64,000 bases of DNA from Streptomyces brevispora (GCF_007829885.1 NZ_VIWW01000001.1:868001-932000); one strand, 5' to 3'. Positions 52,601 to 61,873 are shown, counted from the stretch's first letter. Program-made: numbers and translations. Notes: generated from the letters alone by a model not told the origin.

Positions 52601-54228
52601 TTGCCCGCCGGGCCGAGCGTGGAGCGCAGCGAGGTGACGAGCTCCTCGCGGATGGCGTCCAGTGGCGGGTTGGTGACCTGTGCGAACAGCTGGGTGAAGT
52701 AGTCGAAGAGGAGCCGGGGGCGGGCGGACAGTGCGGCGATCGGCGAGTCCGTGCCCATGGAGCCGAGCGGTTCGCCGGCGGTGCGGGCCATCGGGGCGAG
52801 GATGACGCGGAGCTCTTCCTCGGTGTAGCCGAAGGTCTGCTGGCGGCGGGTGACGGAGGCGTGCGTGTGCACGATGTGCTCCCGGTCGGGGAGGTCCTCC
52901 AGCTCGATCTCGCCGGTCTCCAGCCACTCCTGGTAGGGCTGCTCGGCGGCGAGGGACGCCTTGATCTCGTCGTCCTCGATGATGCGGTGCTCGGCGGTGT
53001 CGACGAGGAACATCTTGCCGGGCTGCAGGCGGCCCTTGCGGACGACCTTGGCGGGGTCGATGTCCAGGACGCCGACCTCGGAGGAGAGGACGACGAGTCC
53101 GTCGTCGGTGACCCAGTAGCGGCCGGGGCGCAGACCGTTGCGGTCGAGGACCGCGCCGACCTGGACGCCGTCGGTGAAGGTGACGCAGGCCGGGCCGTCC
53201 CAGGGCTCCATCAGCGTGGCGTGGTACTGGTAGAACGCGCGCCGGGCCGGGTCCATGGAGTCGTGGTTCTCCCACGCCTCCGGGACCATCATCAGCACCG
53301 AGTGGGGCAGCGAGCGGCCGCCGAGGTGGAGCAGCTCCAGGACCTCGTCGAAGGAGGCCGAGTCGGAGGCGTCCGGGGTGCAGACGGGGAAGATCCGGTC
53401 CAGCTGCTCCGTGCCGAAGAGGCTGGAGGCCAGCTGGGACTCGCGGGCCTTCATCCAGTTGCGGTTGCCCTTGACCGTGTTGATCTCGCCGTTGTGCGCG
53501 ACGAAGCGGTACGGGTGGGCGAGCGGCCAGCTCGGGAAGGTGTTGGTGGAGAAGCGGGAGTGGACCAGCGCGACCGTGGTGGCGAACCGGCTGTCGGAGA
53601 GGTCCGGGAAGAACGGCTCCAGCTGCCCGGTGGTGAGCATCCCCTTGTAGACGACCGTGCGGGCGGAGAGCGACGGGAAGTAGACCCCGGTCTCACGCTC
53701 GGCGCGCTTGCGCAGTACGAAGGCCTTGCGGTCCAGGACGATCCCGGTGCTCTCGCCGTCCGCGACGAAGAGCTGACGGAACTCGGGCATGGTGGCGCGG
53801 GCGCCCTTGCCGAGGATGTCGGGGGTGACCGGGACGTCGCGCCAGCCGAGGACCTTCAGGCCCTCTTCGGCGGCGATCTTCTCGAGGCCGCGGACGGCTG
53901 CTGTGGAGTCGTCCGCGGGCAGGAACGCGATGCCGACGGCGTAGGCACCGGCCTCGGGGAGGTCGAAGGGGACCTCTGCGCGGAGGAAGGTGTCGGGTAC
54001 CTGGAGCAGGATTCCGGCGCCGTCACCGGAGTCGGGCTCGGATCCGGTGGCGCCGCGGTGTTCGAGGTTGCGCAGTACGGTCAGCGCCTGCTCTACCAGC
54101 TCGTGACCGGCCACACCGGTCAGAGTGGCCACGAACCCGACGCCGCAGGCGTCGTGCTCGTTGCGGGGGTCGTACATCCCCTGCTGGGCGGGGCGACCGT
54201 CCATGGGCGACCAGGCGTCGGTGCGCAT
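49660..54228 (-). CDS. gltB: Glutamate synthase large subunit
   Basis: A 1522-residue glutamate synthase alpha subunit, which uses glutamine amide nitrogen to convert 2-oxoglutarate to glutamate. The class II amidotransferase nucleophile is Cys28 in [10 protein letters not shown], so a propeptide of 27 residues must be removed. The FMN-binding domain has [19 protein letters not shown] and [20 protein letters not shown]. The 3Fe-4S site is [21 protein letters not shown]. The C-terminal beta-helix follows ([38 protein letters not shown]). The start is the ATG at 54228 with GGGAGAG upstream. It forms an operon with gltD. Confidence 0.98.
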   Translation of the reverse strand: MRTDAWSPMDGRPAQQGMYDPRNEHDACGVGFVATLTGVAGHELVEQALTVLRNLEHRGATGSEPDSGDGAGILLQVPDTFLRAEVPFDLPEAGAYAVGIAFLPADDSTAAVRGLEKIAAEEGLKVLGWRDVPVTPDILGKGARATMPEFRQLFVADGESTGIVLDRKAFVLRKRAERETGVYFPSLSARTVVYKGMLTTGQLEPFFPDLSDSRFATTVALVHSRFSTNTFPSWPLAHPYRFVAHNGEINTVKGNRNWMKARESQLASSLFGTEQLDRIFPVCTPDASDSASFDEVLELLHLGGRSLPHSVLMMVPEAWENHDSMDPARRAFYQYHATLMEPWDGPACVTFTDGVQVGAVLDRNGLRPGRYWVTDDGLVVLSSEVGVLDIDPAKVVRKGRLQPGKMFLVDTAEHRIIEDDEIKASLAAEQPYQEWLETGEIELEDLPDREHIVHTHASVTRRQQTFGYTEEELRVILAPMARTAGEPLGSMGTDSPIAALSARPRLLFDYFTQLFAQVTNPPLDAIREELVTSLRSTLGPAGNLLEPTAAACRSVTLPFPVIDNDELAKLIHINADGDMPGMKAATLSGLYRVGGGADALAARIEEICTEVDAAIEDGARLVVLSDRHSDAEHAPIPSLLLTSAVHHHLIRTKQRTQVGLLVEAGDVREVHHVALLIGFGAAAVNPYLAMESVEDLVRAGTFIEGIDAEQAIRNLIHALGKGVLKVMSKMGISTVASYRGAQVFEAVGLDQDFVAQYFHGTATKIGGAGLDVVAKEVAARHAKGYPASGISASHRALEIGGEYQWRREGEPHLFDPETVFRLQHATRNRRYDIFKKYTDRVNEQSERLMTLRGLFGFKSDREAIDIDEVESVADLVKRFSTGAMSYGSISREAHETLAIAMNQLGGKSNTGEGGEDADRLYDPARRSSIKQVASGRFGVTSEYLVNADDIQIKMAQGAKPGEGGQLPGHKVYPWVAKTRHSTPGVGLISPPPHHDIYSIEDLAQLIHDLKNANPAARIHVKLVSEVGVGTVAAGVSKAHADVVLISGHDGGTGASPLTSLKHAGGPWELGLAETQQTLLLNGLRDRIVVQTDGQLKTGRDVVIAALLGAEEFGFATAPLVVSGCVMMRVCHLDTCPVGIATQNPVLRDRFSGKAEYVVNFFEFIAQEVREILAELGFRTIEEAVGHAELLDTDRAITHWKAQGLDLKPLFHVPELADGAVRHQIAEQDHGLAKALDNELIKLAGDALKADSAEAAQPVRAQIAIRNINRTVGTMLGHEVTKKFGGAGLPEDTIDITFTGSAGQSFGAFLPSGVTLRLEGDANDYVGKGLSGGRVIVRPDRGADHLAEYSTIAGNTIAYGATGGELFLRGRTGERFCVRNSGATVVSEGVGDHGCEYMTGGHAVVLGETGRNFAAGMSGGVAYVIDLDRDHVNVGNLGAVEELSETDRQWLHDVVRRHQEETGSTVAEKLLAEWDSADGGVSRFSKIIPSTYKAVLAAKDAAELAGLSEQETTEKMMEAATNG

Positions 54229-54590
54229 CGGCTCTCCCGTCGTCGTCGTGGCATATGAACAGCCGAGGGACGACTCTGGCCCTCTGCGAAATTTGGTGCA
54301 GATTCCATGATGGGACGCTTCTCAAGAAGCGGAAAGCTCGTTCCAACATACGGACACCGCGAGGGCGGTGGAGGGGGTCGCAGTCGGAGGATCGGCGCCC
54401 GGGAGACCGCAGAGAGCAGGCGTCGTTGCCTGCGGTGTCTACGCCTCATGCCCGGCGGGAGAGGAAATGAAACCGCCGGGTAACGACTACTTATGTGCAG
54501 CCCTGCATAGAGTCTCATTTTACGTCGCGTGAGCCCGTCCCGCCCAGTGGCGGGTGCCAGGACGTACGTCACACCGATGGCGCACACGTC
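54229..54590. promoter_or_regulatory. gltB upstream region with palindromes
   Basis: About 360 bp without a gene. CGCTTCT CA AGAAGCG (54316-54331) is a small hairpin in the probable leader. TGCAG CC CTGCA (54496-54507) is a perfect palindrome inside an AT-richer patch that looks promoter-like. It resembles dimer-binding sites with TGCA half-sites such as those of ArgR, but no regulator can be named. Confidence 0.4.
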
Positions 54591-54637
54591 ACGGGCCTGA
54601 TTCCGGACCGGGGACCGCGGTCCGGAATCAGGCCCGT
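54591..54637. terminator. 20-bp perfect hairpin terminator after the VIT gene
   Basis: ACGGGCCTGATTCCGGACCG (54591-54610) and its exact complement (54618-54637) enclose a 7-base loop. It sits just past the VIT gene stop on the minus strand and is one of the strongest hairpins in the window. Confidence 0.85.
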
Positions 54638-54663
54638 AACGGGAGGTGGGGTCCCGGGGTGTG

Positions 54664-55398
54664 TCAGCCTCCGACGGCGACGCCGAACAGCATGCCCAGG
54701 CCGTAGGTGATCGCGGCGGCCGCGCCGCCGAGCAGCAGCTGGCGCAGTCCGCTGAACCACCAGCTGCGGGCCGTCACCCGGGCCACCACCGCACCGCAGC
54801 CGAAGAGGCCGATCAGGGCGAGCACCACGGCCGGCCACATCGCGCTCGCGCCGAGCAGATACGGCAGCAGGGGCAGCAGGGCGCCCAGCGCGAAGGCGCC
54901 GAACGAGGACACGGCCGCGACAAGCGGCGAGGGCAGATCACCCGGGTCGATGCCGAGCTCCTCGCGGGCGTGGATCTCCAGGGCCTGCTCCGGGTCGCGC
55001 GACAGCTGCCGGGCGACCTCGCGGGCGAGGCCGGGCTCGACACCGCGGGACTCGTAGAGTTCGGCGAGCTCCCGCTCCTCGTCCAGCGGGTGCTTGCGCA
55101 ACTCCCGCCGCTCGACGTCGAGTTCGGCTTCCACCAGCTCACGCTGCGAGGCGACGGAGGTGTATTCGCCGGCCGCCATGGAGAAGGCGCCCGCGGCCAG
55201 ACCGGCCAGTCCGGTGATCACCATCGTCCGGTGCGAGACCGCACCGCCCGCGACACCGGTCATCAGGGCGAGGTTCGAGACGAGACCGTCCATGGCACCG
55301 AACACCGCGGGCCGCAGCCAGCCACCGTTCACATCACGGTGGGTGTGGTTGTCCCGGTGCGCCTCGTGCAGTACGGCGTCGGTCTCGATGATGGACAC
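54664..55398 (-). CDS. VIT/CCC1-family iron or manganese transporter
   Basis: A 244-residue membrane protein of the VIT1/CCC1 family, which moves Fe2+ or Mn2+ out of the cytosol. The hallmark lines are [33 protein letters not shown] and [32 protein letters not shown]. The acidic cytoplasmic helical metal-binding domain follows (about 90-160), then three more transmembrane helices. The GTG at 55398 ([14 protein letters not shown]) with GAGGAGAG upstream is preferred to a longer ATG reading. A pair of inverted iron-box-like elements lies 85-145 bp upstream, which suggests iron control. Confidence 0.92.
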   Translation of the reverse strand: MSIIETDAVLHEAHRDNHTHRDVNGGWLRPAVFGAMDGLVSNLALMTGVAGGAVSHRTMVITGLAGLAAGAFSMAAGEYTSVASQRELVEAELDVERRELRKHPLDEERELAELYESRGVEPGLAREVARQLSRDPEQALEIHAREELGIDPGDLPSPLVAAVSSFGAFALGALLPLLPYLLGASAMWPAVVLALIGLFGCGAVVARVTARSWWFSGLRQLLLGGAAAAITYGLGMLFGVAVGG

Positions 55399-55483
55399 AG
55401 CTCTCCTCTTCTCCAGCAGCGGGTCCAACCCGCTCCGCCCCCGCTCGACACCATCGAAAATACGCACGAAAAATGGCCCCCGC

Positions 55484-55543
55484 CAGCAAGGCAGGCCGTA
55501 CTTACCACTGTCCGTGACCAGGTAGGTACGGCTTGCCTTGCTG
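55484..55543. promoter_or_regulatory. Inverted pair of iron-box-like elements
   Basis: Two 23-base arms (55484-55506 and 55521-55543) are inverted repeats with 2 mismatches around a 14-base spacer. Each arm contains AAGGCAAGCCGTACCTACC or a close variant, which shares the AGG...AGnC...ACCTA frame of the Streptomyces DmdR iron box consensus as I recall it. It lies between the divergent VIT gene and the ADP-ribosylglycohydrolase operon and could control either. Confidence 0.5.
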
Positions 55544-55662
55544 TCCGAAGACCGTCATCCGAGTGGCCCTTTTGTTGTGATTGTCGGCCTCTGTCCTGGC
55601 TCCGCGTGGCACAGATCCCACAGGTACGAGAACTGGCTCGGTACGAGCGAAGGGTCGACGCG

Positions 55663-57174
55663 ATGGAGCTGATCGCAGGAAATCCGGCAGCGCCGCGAAC
55701 GAACGGCACGCGGGCGGCGGTCCGAGGGGCGCCGTCCCCGGGCGAAACGGCCCGGGGACGGCGCCCCTCGGCGCCGTCCCCGGGCGAAACGGCCCGGGGC
55801 GGTCCGGGTGACCGGGCCAGGGGTTCGTTGCTCGGCCTCGCGGTGGGCGACGCGCTGGGCGCCCCAGCGGAGAACATGCGGCCCTCCGAGATCCGCCGCC
55901 GGTGGGGGCGGATCGAGGGCTTCGTGAGCGACGACCCGGCGGGCACCGACGACACGGAGTACGCGATCTTCTCCGGGCTGCTGCTGGCCCGGCACGGTTC
56001 GGCGCTGACCGTCACCCATGTCGAACGGGCCTGGCGGCTGTGGATCGCCGACCTGGACGAGGGCCCGTTCCGCGGTGCCGGTTTCAGCGAGCGCGGCACG
56101 CTGGAGAACCTGCGCCGCGGTCTGGCCGCCCCGATCTCCGCCCAGCACCGGCATGCCTGGAGCGACGGTCTGGCGATGCGGGCGGCGCCGTTCGGCGTCT
56201 TCGCGGCGGGCCGGCCCGCCGAGGCGGCCCGGCTGGTCGCGGTGGACGGCCGGGTCAGCCATGAGGGCGAGGGCATCTACGGCGGCCAGGCGGTGGCGGC
56301 CGGGGTGGCGGCCGCGATGACGGGGGCCGGGGTCACCTCCGTGATCGCCGCCGCGCTCTCCGTCGTACCGATGGACTCCTGGACGGCGCGTTCGCTGCGC
56401 CGCGCGGTGACGGCCGCCCAGCGCACGTACCCCGACCGGCTCACGATGGAACGCGCGGTGCGCTCGGCCGTGGTCGTCGGCGGCTACCCGTGGACGGACC
56501 TGGCTCCCGAGGCGGTGGGCCTGGCCTTCGGGGCGTTCGCCGCGGCGCGCGGCGACTTCCGTACGGCGGTGCTGACCGCGGTCAACATGGGCCGCGACGC
56601 CGACACCACGGCCGCGGTGGCGGGCGCCCTGGCCGGGGCGCTGCACGGGGCCTCGGCCATCCCGCTCCCCTGGGCGCAGGCGATCGGCCCGGTCCGGGGC
56701 AGCTGTCTCCCGTCGATGCGCGGCTACCACGTCCTGGACATCGCGGAGCTGCTCACCCCGGCGGAGGCGGACGAACGGGGCGGGGAGGGGTACGGAGGCG
56801 AGCCGCCCGGCCCGGCCTGGCCCGGAGACGGGAAGCCGGAGCACGGCAGCGAACCGCCCGGCGCGCGTCCCGGAAGCGGGAAACCGGGGCTCGCGGGCGA
56901 CCCGGACGGCCCGTGTGACCCATGCGCCCCGTGTGACCCGTGTGACCCATGCGGCCCGTGTGACCCATGCGCCCCGAACGGCCCAGACGGCCTGTGTGAC
57001 CCATGCGGCCCTGGCGACCCGCTCGACCCGGACGGCCCGTGTGACCCATGCGCCCCGTGTGACCCATGCGGCCCGTGCGGCCCGTGCGACCCGTGCGACC
57101 CGCTTGGCCCGGTTTCCGGCGCCCCCGAGGACCTCGCATCGGTCCCCGTCGCGGGCCGAACGGCGGTGGGGTGA
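55663..57174 (+). CDS. ADP-ribosylglycohydrolase family protein 1, with Cys-rich tail
   Basis: A 503-residue protein. The ARH/DraG domain (about 50-380) has [13 protein letters not shown], the metal motif TDDTE (95-99) and the C-terminal motif [22 protein letters not shown] (308 on), so both dinuclear Mg ligand clusters are complete and it should be active on an ADP-ribosyl or related glycosidic bond. Residues 418-478 are an unusual (X-Pro-Cys)n tail with 16 Cys, encoded by 9-base repeats. Residues 23-47 contain a twice-repeated PSPGETARG encoded by a palindrome. The ATG at 55663 follows GAAGGG. It is first in an operon of seven overlapping genes. Confidence 0.85.
   Translation: MELIAGNPAAPRTNGTRAAVRGAPSPGETARGRRPSAPSPGETARGGPGDRARGSLLGLAVGDALGAPAENMRPSEIRRRWGRIEGFVSDDPAGTDDTEYAIFSGLLLARHGSALTVTHVERAWRLWIADLDEGPFRGAGFSERGTLENLRRGLAAPISAQHRHAWSDGLAMRAAPFGVFAAGRPAEAARLVAVDGRVSHEGEGIYGGQAVAAGVAAAMTGAGVTSVIAAALSVVPMDSWTARSLRRAVTAAQRTYPDRLTMERAVRSAVVVGGYPWTDLAPEAVGLAFGAFAAARGDFRTAVLTAVNMGRDADTTAAVAGALAGALHGASAIPLPWAQAIGPVRGSCLPSMRGYHVLDIAELLTPAEADERGGEGYGGEPPGPAWPGDGKPEHGSEPPGARPGSGKPGLAGDPDGPCDPCAPCDPCDPCGPCDPCAPNGPDGLCDPCGPGDPLDPDGPCDPCAPCDPCGPCGPCDPCDPLGPVSGAPEDLASVPVAGRTAVG
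55726..55767 (+). repeat. 18-bp palindrome inside the 5' coding region of the first ADPRH gene
   Basis: GGGGCGCCGTCCCCGGGC (55726-55743) pairs perfectly with its complement (55750-55767) around GAAACG. A partial second copy follows (arms 55778-55785 and 55792-55799, same loop). It encodes the repeated PSPGETARG. It looks like a REP-like element that has inserted in frame, or an attenuator if translation starts later. Confidence 0.65.
56914..57096 (+). repeat. 9-bp repeats encoding an (X-Pro-Cys) tail
   Basis: Many imperfect copies of a GTGTGACCC/CCATGCGGC-type unit encode DPC, APC and GPC triplets, 16 Cys in 61 residues at the end of the first ADPRH protein. A longer block, beginning GACGGCCCGTGTGACCCATG, is itself duplicated near 56908 and 57031. 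Confidence 0.8.
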
Positions 57175-58484
57175 TGACCACGGCGAGGGACACCTCATCC
57201 GCCGGGCACCCCGACGCGACGCGCGGGCGCGACGGCAGCACCCCGGCCGCACCGCCCCCCGGCCCGCCGGACACCGGGCGGCGGGCCCGGATCGAGGGGC
57301 TGCTGCTCGGGCTGGCCGCCGGGGACGCCGCGGGGTGGCCGGCCGCGCGGCACCGGGCGGCCCGGATGCCGGAGTGGACCCGGCGCCTCACCCGCGAGCT
57401 CGACACCTTCGCCGAGCAGAACGCGACCACCACACTGCCCGTCCCCATCGCCCTCAACCAGCCGCCCGAACCCCTGCGGCTCGGCCCGTCCGACGACGCC
57501 GAATGGGCGGCGTTCGCCGCCGGGACGGTGCTCACCTCCGCGTCGGGTCCGCTGCACGGCCTCTCCCCCGGCCGCCGGATGCGGGCCGCGGTGGACGTCG
57601 CATGGAACGCGCTGGCCGCCGAGGTCGCCGCGGCCGCCGCGCGGGCACCCGAGGTCGAGTCGGCGGTCCTGCCGCTGCGGGCCCGGATCTCGGTCCGGGC
57701 AGGGCTCGGCAATCTGGCCGCCGGGCTGCGCCCGCCCGCCACCGGGCACGACAACCCGCACTACTTCGACGACGCCGCGTGCGTACGGGCCGCCGTGCTC
57801 GCCGTCGTCCACCCCGGGGACCCCGCCGCGGCGGCCGACCTCGCCGAGTTCGACGCGCGCTACACCCAGGACGGCGACGGGGTGCACGGTGCGCGGGCGA
57901 TGGCCGCCGCGATCGCCGAGGCGCTCGGCGGGGCGGACGTGGACACGGCGGTGAACGCCGCTCTGGCGCAGCTCCCCGAAGGCACCGAGATCGCCCGCAA
58001 CGCCGCCCACGCGGTCAGGATCGCCCGCGACTTCGCCGGCGAGACGGCCGGTGCCTTCGCCCTCGTACCGGTGCTGGAGCATCAGATCGTCGACCACGTC
58101 TACAGCTACGGGATCGCCGCGGCCGAGACCGTCCCGGTCGCCCTCGCCCTGGCCACCGCGGCCCGCGGCCAGATCGCGCAGGCCGTACCGTCCGCGGCCT
58201 GCCTGTCCCGGGTCGCCGATTCGGCGCCCGCCCTGGCCGGTGCGCTGACGGGTGCGCTCGGTGGCATCGCCACCGTGCCCGACGGCTGGCGCGAGGCCTG
58301 CCGGACCCTGGCGGGGTGCGCGCTGCCCCGTTTCGCGGGCACGGATCTGATGGAACTCGCCGGGCTGCTGGCAGACACGGAACCAGCACCCCCGGGTGGA
58401 CAATTCGGACATGACATCCACCGCGCCCACAGCGCCCACGAGATCCGCACCGCCCATGACACCGACGGCGCTCACGCTCGATGA
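57174..58484 (+). CDS. ADP-ribosylglycohydrolase-like protein 2, degenerate metal site
   Basis: A 436-residue ARH/DraG-like protein. EGLLLGLAAGDAAGWPA matches the N-terminal helix, but the metal motif TDDTxM has become SDDAE (106-110), and the C-terminal GRDADT has become SRVADS (345-350). One Asp ligand is therefore replaced by Val and the Thr by Ser. The rest of the fold seems kept (ADSAPALAGALTGALGG). It may be a pseudoenzyme, a scaffold, or an enzyme with altered metal use. The ATG at 57174 overlaps the previous stop by one base (TGATG). Its last 74 bases overlap the next gene. Confidence 0.8.
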   Translation: MTTARDTSSAGHPDATRGRDGSTPAAPPPGPPDTGRRARIEGLLLGLAAGDAAGWPAARHRAARMPEWTRRLTRELDTFAEQNATTTLPVPIALNQPPEPLRLGPSDDAEWAAFAAGTVLTSASGPLHGLSPGRRMRAAVDVAWNALAAEVAAAAARAPEVESAVLPLRARISVRAGLGNLAAGLRPPATGHDNPHYFDDAACVRAAVLAVVHPGDPAAAADLAEFDARYTQDGDGVHGARAMAAAIAEALGGADVDTAVNAALAQLPEGTEIARNAAHAVRIARDFAGETAGAFALVPVLEHQIVDHVYSYGIAAAETVPVALALATAARGQIAQAVPSAACLSRVADSAPALAGALTGALGGIATVPDGWREACRTLAGCALPRFAGTDLMELAGLLADTEPAPPGGQFGHDIHRAHSAHEIRTAHDTDGAHAR

Positions 58485-59613
58485 ACGGATCACGGGCGCG
58501 CTCGTCGGCGCCGCCGTCGGCGACGCGCTCGGCGGTCCGGTCGAGGGCCGGCCCCCCGAGCAGATCGTGGCACGCCACGGCGGGCGGATCACCGGTGTCG
58601 TCGGCCCCTGGGACGGCGACGACTGGCGTACCGCCCGCCCCATCGCCCCGTACCACAAGGGCGACGGGCACGTCACCGACGACACCTTGATGACCCATGC
58701 GCTGGTCCGGGTGTACGGGAAGGTACGCGGTCATCTCGACGCGTACTCCGTCGCCGACCACCTCGTACCGGAGCTGATCTCGAACCCCCGCTGGATTCCG
58801 GAGCTGGAGGCCGAGGCACTGCCGCTCCAACGGATCTTCCTGGCCGAGAAGTGGATCGTCGCCCGGCTGCACTACGGCCATGTCGACCCGCGCGAGGCGG
58901 GCTCGGGGAACATCGTCAACTGCGGGGCGGCGATGTACATGGCGCCGGTCGGCCTGGTGAACGCGGCCCATCCGCGGGCCGCTTACGCCGAGGCGCTGGA
59001 CATCGCGGGCGCCCACCAGTCGTCGTACGGAAGGGAGGCGGCCGGAGTCTTCGCGGCCGCCGTCGCCGCGGCCTGCGCGCCGGGGGCGACGCCCGCATCG
59101 GTCGTCGCGACCTGCCTGTCGCTCGCCAAGGACGGCACCCGGGCCGCCATCGAGGCGGTGTGCGAAACGGCCGCGCGGTACCGGGACTTCGAGTCCGCCC
59201 TGGCCCCGCTGCGCGAGGCCGTCGCCCCCTTCGACACCGTCGGCCCCGACTACCGCGCCCCCTCGCTCGGCGCCCGCCGCCCCTCCCGGCTGCATGCCAT
59301 CGAGGAACTCCCTATCGCGCTCGGCATGCTGCTCGTCGCCGACGGGGACTACCGGCGCACGGTCCTCGGCTCGGTCAACTACGGGCGGGACTGCGACTCG
59401 ATCGCCACCATGAGCGGCGCCGTCGCGGGCGCGCTCCACGGCGAACGGGCGATCCCCGCCGACTGGGTGAGCACGGTCGCCGCGGCCAGCCGCCTCGATC
59501 TGCACGCCCCGGCACGGGCCCTGACGGAGGTGGCGCGCGAGGTGTTCGCACACGACACGGCCCGCCGCCGCGCCCACGAGGCCGCCTTCGCCGCGCTGAC
59601 GGGCACGCCGTGA
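58411..59613 (+). CDS. ADP-ribosylglycohydrolase family protein 3
   Basis: A 400-residue ARH/DraG protein with a complete active site: GALVGAAVGDALGGPVEG at the N-terminus, HVTDDTLMT (TDDTLM 89-94), and NYGRDCDSIATMSGAVAGALHG (GRDCDS 325-330). A longer insertion between the first helix and TDDT (GPWDGDDWRTARPIAPYHKGDG) marks a separate subfamily from protein 1. It should hydrolyse a ribosyl or glycosyl bond with two Mg ions. The start is uncertain: the ATG at 58411 is used, a GTG at 58396 also fits, and both overlap the previous gene. It is cytosolic. Confidence 0.87.
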   Translation: MTSTAPTAPTRSAPPMTPTALTLDERITGALVGAAVGDALGGPVEGRPPEQIVARHGGRITGVVGPWDGDDWRTARPIAPYHKGDGHVTDDTLMTHALVRVYGKVRGHLDAYSVADHLVPELISNPRWIPELEAEALPLQRIFLAEKWIVARLHYGHVDPREAGSGNIVNCGAAMYMAPVGLVNAAHPRAAYAEALDIAGAHQSSYGREAAGVFAAAVAAACAPGATPASVVATCLSLAKDGTRAAIEAVCETAARYRDFESALAPLREAVAPFDTVGPDYRAPSLGARRPSRLHAIEELPIALGMLLVADGDYRRTVLGSVNYGRDCDSIATMSGAVAGALHGERAIPADWVSTVAAASRLDLHAPARALTEVAREVFAHDTARRRAHEAAFAALTGTP

Positions 59614-60992
59614 ACACGACGGTGCGGGCCACCTGGGTACAGCCGGAGGACCTGGTCGGGCACGAGCTGCGGCAGGCCGCCGAGGACGGGAGGGACGCCC
59701 GGGACATCGAGCGCCGGTGGTACGAGGCCGGCGGATCGCCCGCCCCGGACCGCGCGGGCGCCTCCGAGCACCCCGCATCGCCCGGGCTGCGCGCGGTCGC
59801 CGAGCATCTGCTGGACGAACTCGCCCTGCTGGAATCGCCGTTGGCCGAAGACGAGCCGACCGGCCTCGATGCGATCCGGGCCGCCTGTCCGCAGTGGCCG
59901 GGCCCCCGCGCGGACCTGACCGCCGTGGGCCACGACCGGCTGCACGCGGCCTGGCTGGGGCGCGCCGTCGGCTGTCTGCTCGGCAAGCCGGTCGAGAAGC
60001 TGCCGCTGGAGGGCATCCGGGCCCTGGCCCGCGCCACCGGGAACTGGCCGCTCTCCACCTGGTTCACCGCCAAGGGGCTGCCCCCGGGCCTGTCGGCCAC
60101 CTACCCCTGGAACCGGCGCTCCGCGGCCACCTCGCTCGCCGAGAACATCGACGGGATGCCGGAGGACGATGATCTCAACTATCCGCTGTTGACGGTGGTG
60201 CTGCTCCAGCGCTACGGCCGGTCCTTCAGCACCGCCGATGTCGGCAGGCTCTGGCTGGAGGAGCTTCCGGCGGGCCGGACGTTCACCGCCGAACGGGTCG
60301 CGTACCGCAATCTGCTCGACGGATTCGAGCCGCCGGACACCGCCCTGTACCGCAACCCGTTCCGGGAGTGGATCGGGGCCCTGATCCGGGCCGATGTGCA
60401 CGGCTGGACACACCCCGGCGACCCGGCCGCTGCGGCGGAACAGGCCCACCGGGACGCGGTCCTCACGCACAGCGGGAACGGGGTGTACGGCGCGATGTTC
60501 ACCGCGGCGGCGCTCGCCGAGGCGGCCGGCGGCGAGGCCGACGTCCACGGCTGTCTGGCCACCGGGCTCAGGGTCGTACCTCCGCGCTCACGGTTCGCGC
60601 AGGCCGTACGGGACGGTGTCGCGGCGGCCCGCGACGAGTCCTGCTTCGATACGGTCGTCGACCGGCTCCACGACGGGTACGGCGGGTATCACTGGGTGCA
60701 TGTGCTGCCCAACGCGGCTCTGCTCGCCGCCGCTCTCACCCACGCCGACGGAGACTTCACCGGCTCCGTCTGCCGTGCGGTGTCCGGCGGCTGGGACACC
60801 GACTCGAACGGGGCGACCGCCGGTTCGCTCGCCGGTCTGCTGGCCGGGCGGCCCGAGGCGCTGCCCGACCGTTGGACCACCCCGCTGAAGAACCGTCTCG
60901 CCACGTCCGTCCCCGGTTTCGACTCGGTCGGCTTCGACACCCTCGCCGACCTGACCCACCGGCTCACCCATCAGGAGGCACTCCGCCCATGA
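59610..60992 (+). CDS. ADP-ribosylglycohydrolase family protein 4, EDDDLNY variant
   Basis: A 460-residue protein with about 100 residues of helical N-terminal extension, then an ARH/DraG-like domain (HAAWLGRAVGCLLGKPVEK). The usual TDDTxM is EDDDLNY (185-191), while the C-terminal motif is GGWDTDSNGATAGSLAG (W395, D396, D398), so acidic ligands remain at both sites. This is a distinct subfamily whose substrate may not be ADP-ribose. The GTG at 59610 overlaps the preceding stop by 4 bases (GTGA). AENIDGMPEDDD and HPGDPAAAAEQAHRDAVLTHSGNGVYGAMF are further conserved-looking lines. Confidence 0.82.
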   Translation: MNTTVRATWVQPEDLVGHELRQAAEDGRDARDIERRWYEAGGSPAPDRAGASEHPASPGLRAVAEHLLDELALLESPLAEDEPTGLDAIRAACPQWPGPRADLTAVGHDRLHAAWLGRAVGCLLGKPVEKLPLEGIRALARATGNWPLSTWFTAKGLPPGLSATYPWNRRSAATSLAENIDGMPEDDDLNYPLLTVVLLQRYGRSFSTADVGRLWLEELPAGRTFTAERVAYRNLLDGFEPPDTALYRNPFREWIGALIRADVHGWTHPGDPAAAAEQAHRDAVLTHSGNGVYGAMFTAAALAEAAGGEADVHGCLATGLRVVPPRSRFAQAVRDGVAAARDESCFDTVVDRLHDGYGGYHWVHVLPNAALLAAALTHADGDFTGSVCRAVSGGWDTDSNGATAGSLAGLLAGRPEALPDRWTTPLKNRLATSVPGFDSVGFDTLADLTHRLTHQEALRP

Positions 60993-61873
60993 CCGGTATC
61001 GCGGTGCTCGGCAGCACCAATATGGATCTTGTGGCCTACGTCGACCGGGCCCCGGAGCGCGGACAGACCGTCACCGGACGCGAGTTCCGCACCGTCCCCG
61101 GCGGCAAGGGGGCCAACCAGGCCGTCGCCGCCGCCCGCGCCGGGGGCGACGTCGTGATGATCGGCGCGGTCGGCAACGACGAGTACGGCCACCGGCTGCG
61201 GGAGAACCTGGAGCACTCGGGCGTCGACACGGACCTGCTGCACACCGCCGAGGGGCCCAGCGGTACCGCGCACATCGTGGTCGACGCCAAGGGCTCCAAC
61301 GCGATCGTGGTCATCCCCGGCGCGAACGGCGTCGTCACCGCGCTCGGTCCGGGCGAGATCGCCGCCATCGCCGCCGCCGATCTGCTGCTGCTCCAGCTGG
61401 AGCTGCCGCTGTCCGCCGTGATCGAGGCGGCGCGGGCCGGTCATGCCCAGGGCGTACGGGTGCTGCTCACCCCGTCGCCCGTGCAGCAGCTGTCCGACGA
61501 GCTTCTCGACTGCGTCGACCTGCTGATCCCCAATGAGCACGAGGCGGCCGAGCTGTCCGGGCACACCGAACCGCATGCGGCGGCGGAGGTCCTGCTCAGC
61601 CATGTGCCCGCGGTCGTCATCACCCTCGGCTCGAAGGGGTGCCTGTACGCGGCCCGGGGCAGCACGGCCGTCCACTTCCCCGCCCCCGCCGTCACCGCCG
61701 TCGACACCACCGGCGCCGGGGACACCTTCGTCGGGGCGCTCGCGGTGGCGATCGGCGAGGGCCGGCCGGTACCGCAGGCCGTCGCCTGGGCGTCGGCGGC
61801 CGCCGCGCTCTGCGTTCAGAAGCCCGGCGCCTCGACCTCCATGCCGTACCGCAGCGAAATCGACGCCGCGTGA
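60989..61873 (+). CDS. Ribokinase-like PfkB carbohydrate kinase
   Basis: A 294-residue PfkB kinase most like ribokinase. The substrate motif GGKGANQAVAAARAGGDVVMIG (about 36-57) and the catalytic DTTGAGDTFVGAL with Asp245 are intact. STNMDLVAYVDRAPERGQTVTG is the ribokinase-type start, and IPNEHEAAELSG the nucleotide-proximal line. It probably phosphorylates ribose or a related sugar released by the upstream hydrolases, using ATP. It overlaps the previous gene by ATGA, so all are co-translated. Confidence 0.9.
   Translation: MTGIAVLGSTNMDLVAYVDRAPERGQTVTGREFRTVPGGKGANQAVAAARAGGDVVMIGAVGNDEYGHRLRENLEHSGVDTDLLHTAEGPSGTAHIVVDAKGSNAIVVIPGANGVVTALGPGEIAAIAAADLLLLQLELPLSAVIEAARAGHAQGVRVLLTPSPVQQLSDELLDCVDLLIPNEHEAAELSGHTEPHAAAEVLLSHVPAVVITLGSKGCLYAARGSTAVHFPAPAVTAVDTTGAGDTFVGALAVAIGEGRPVPQAVAWASAAAALCVQKPGASTSMPYRSEIDAA

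Noticed and set aside
49594..54258. A 1554-residue open frame on the + strand opposite gltB
   Set aside because: It lies antisense to gltB with low-complexity Val/Asp/Gly/Leu composition, which is the usual shadow of a GC-rich gene.
56753..57754. A minus-strand collagen-like frame (GRMGHTGR repeats)
   Set aside because: It is only the antisense reading of the Cys-rich repeat of the first ADPRH gene, and it crosses two real genes.
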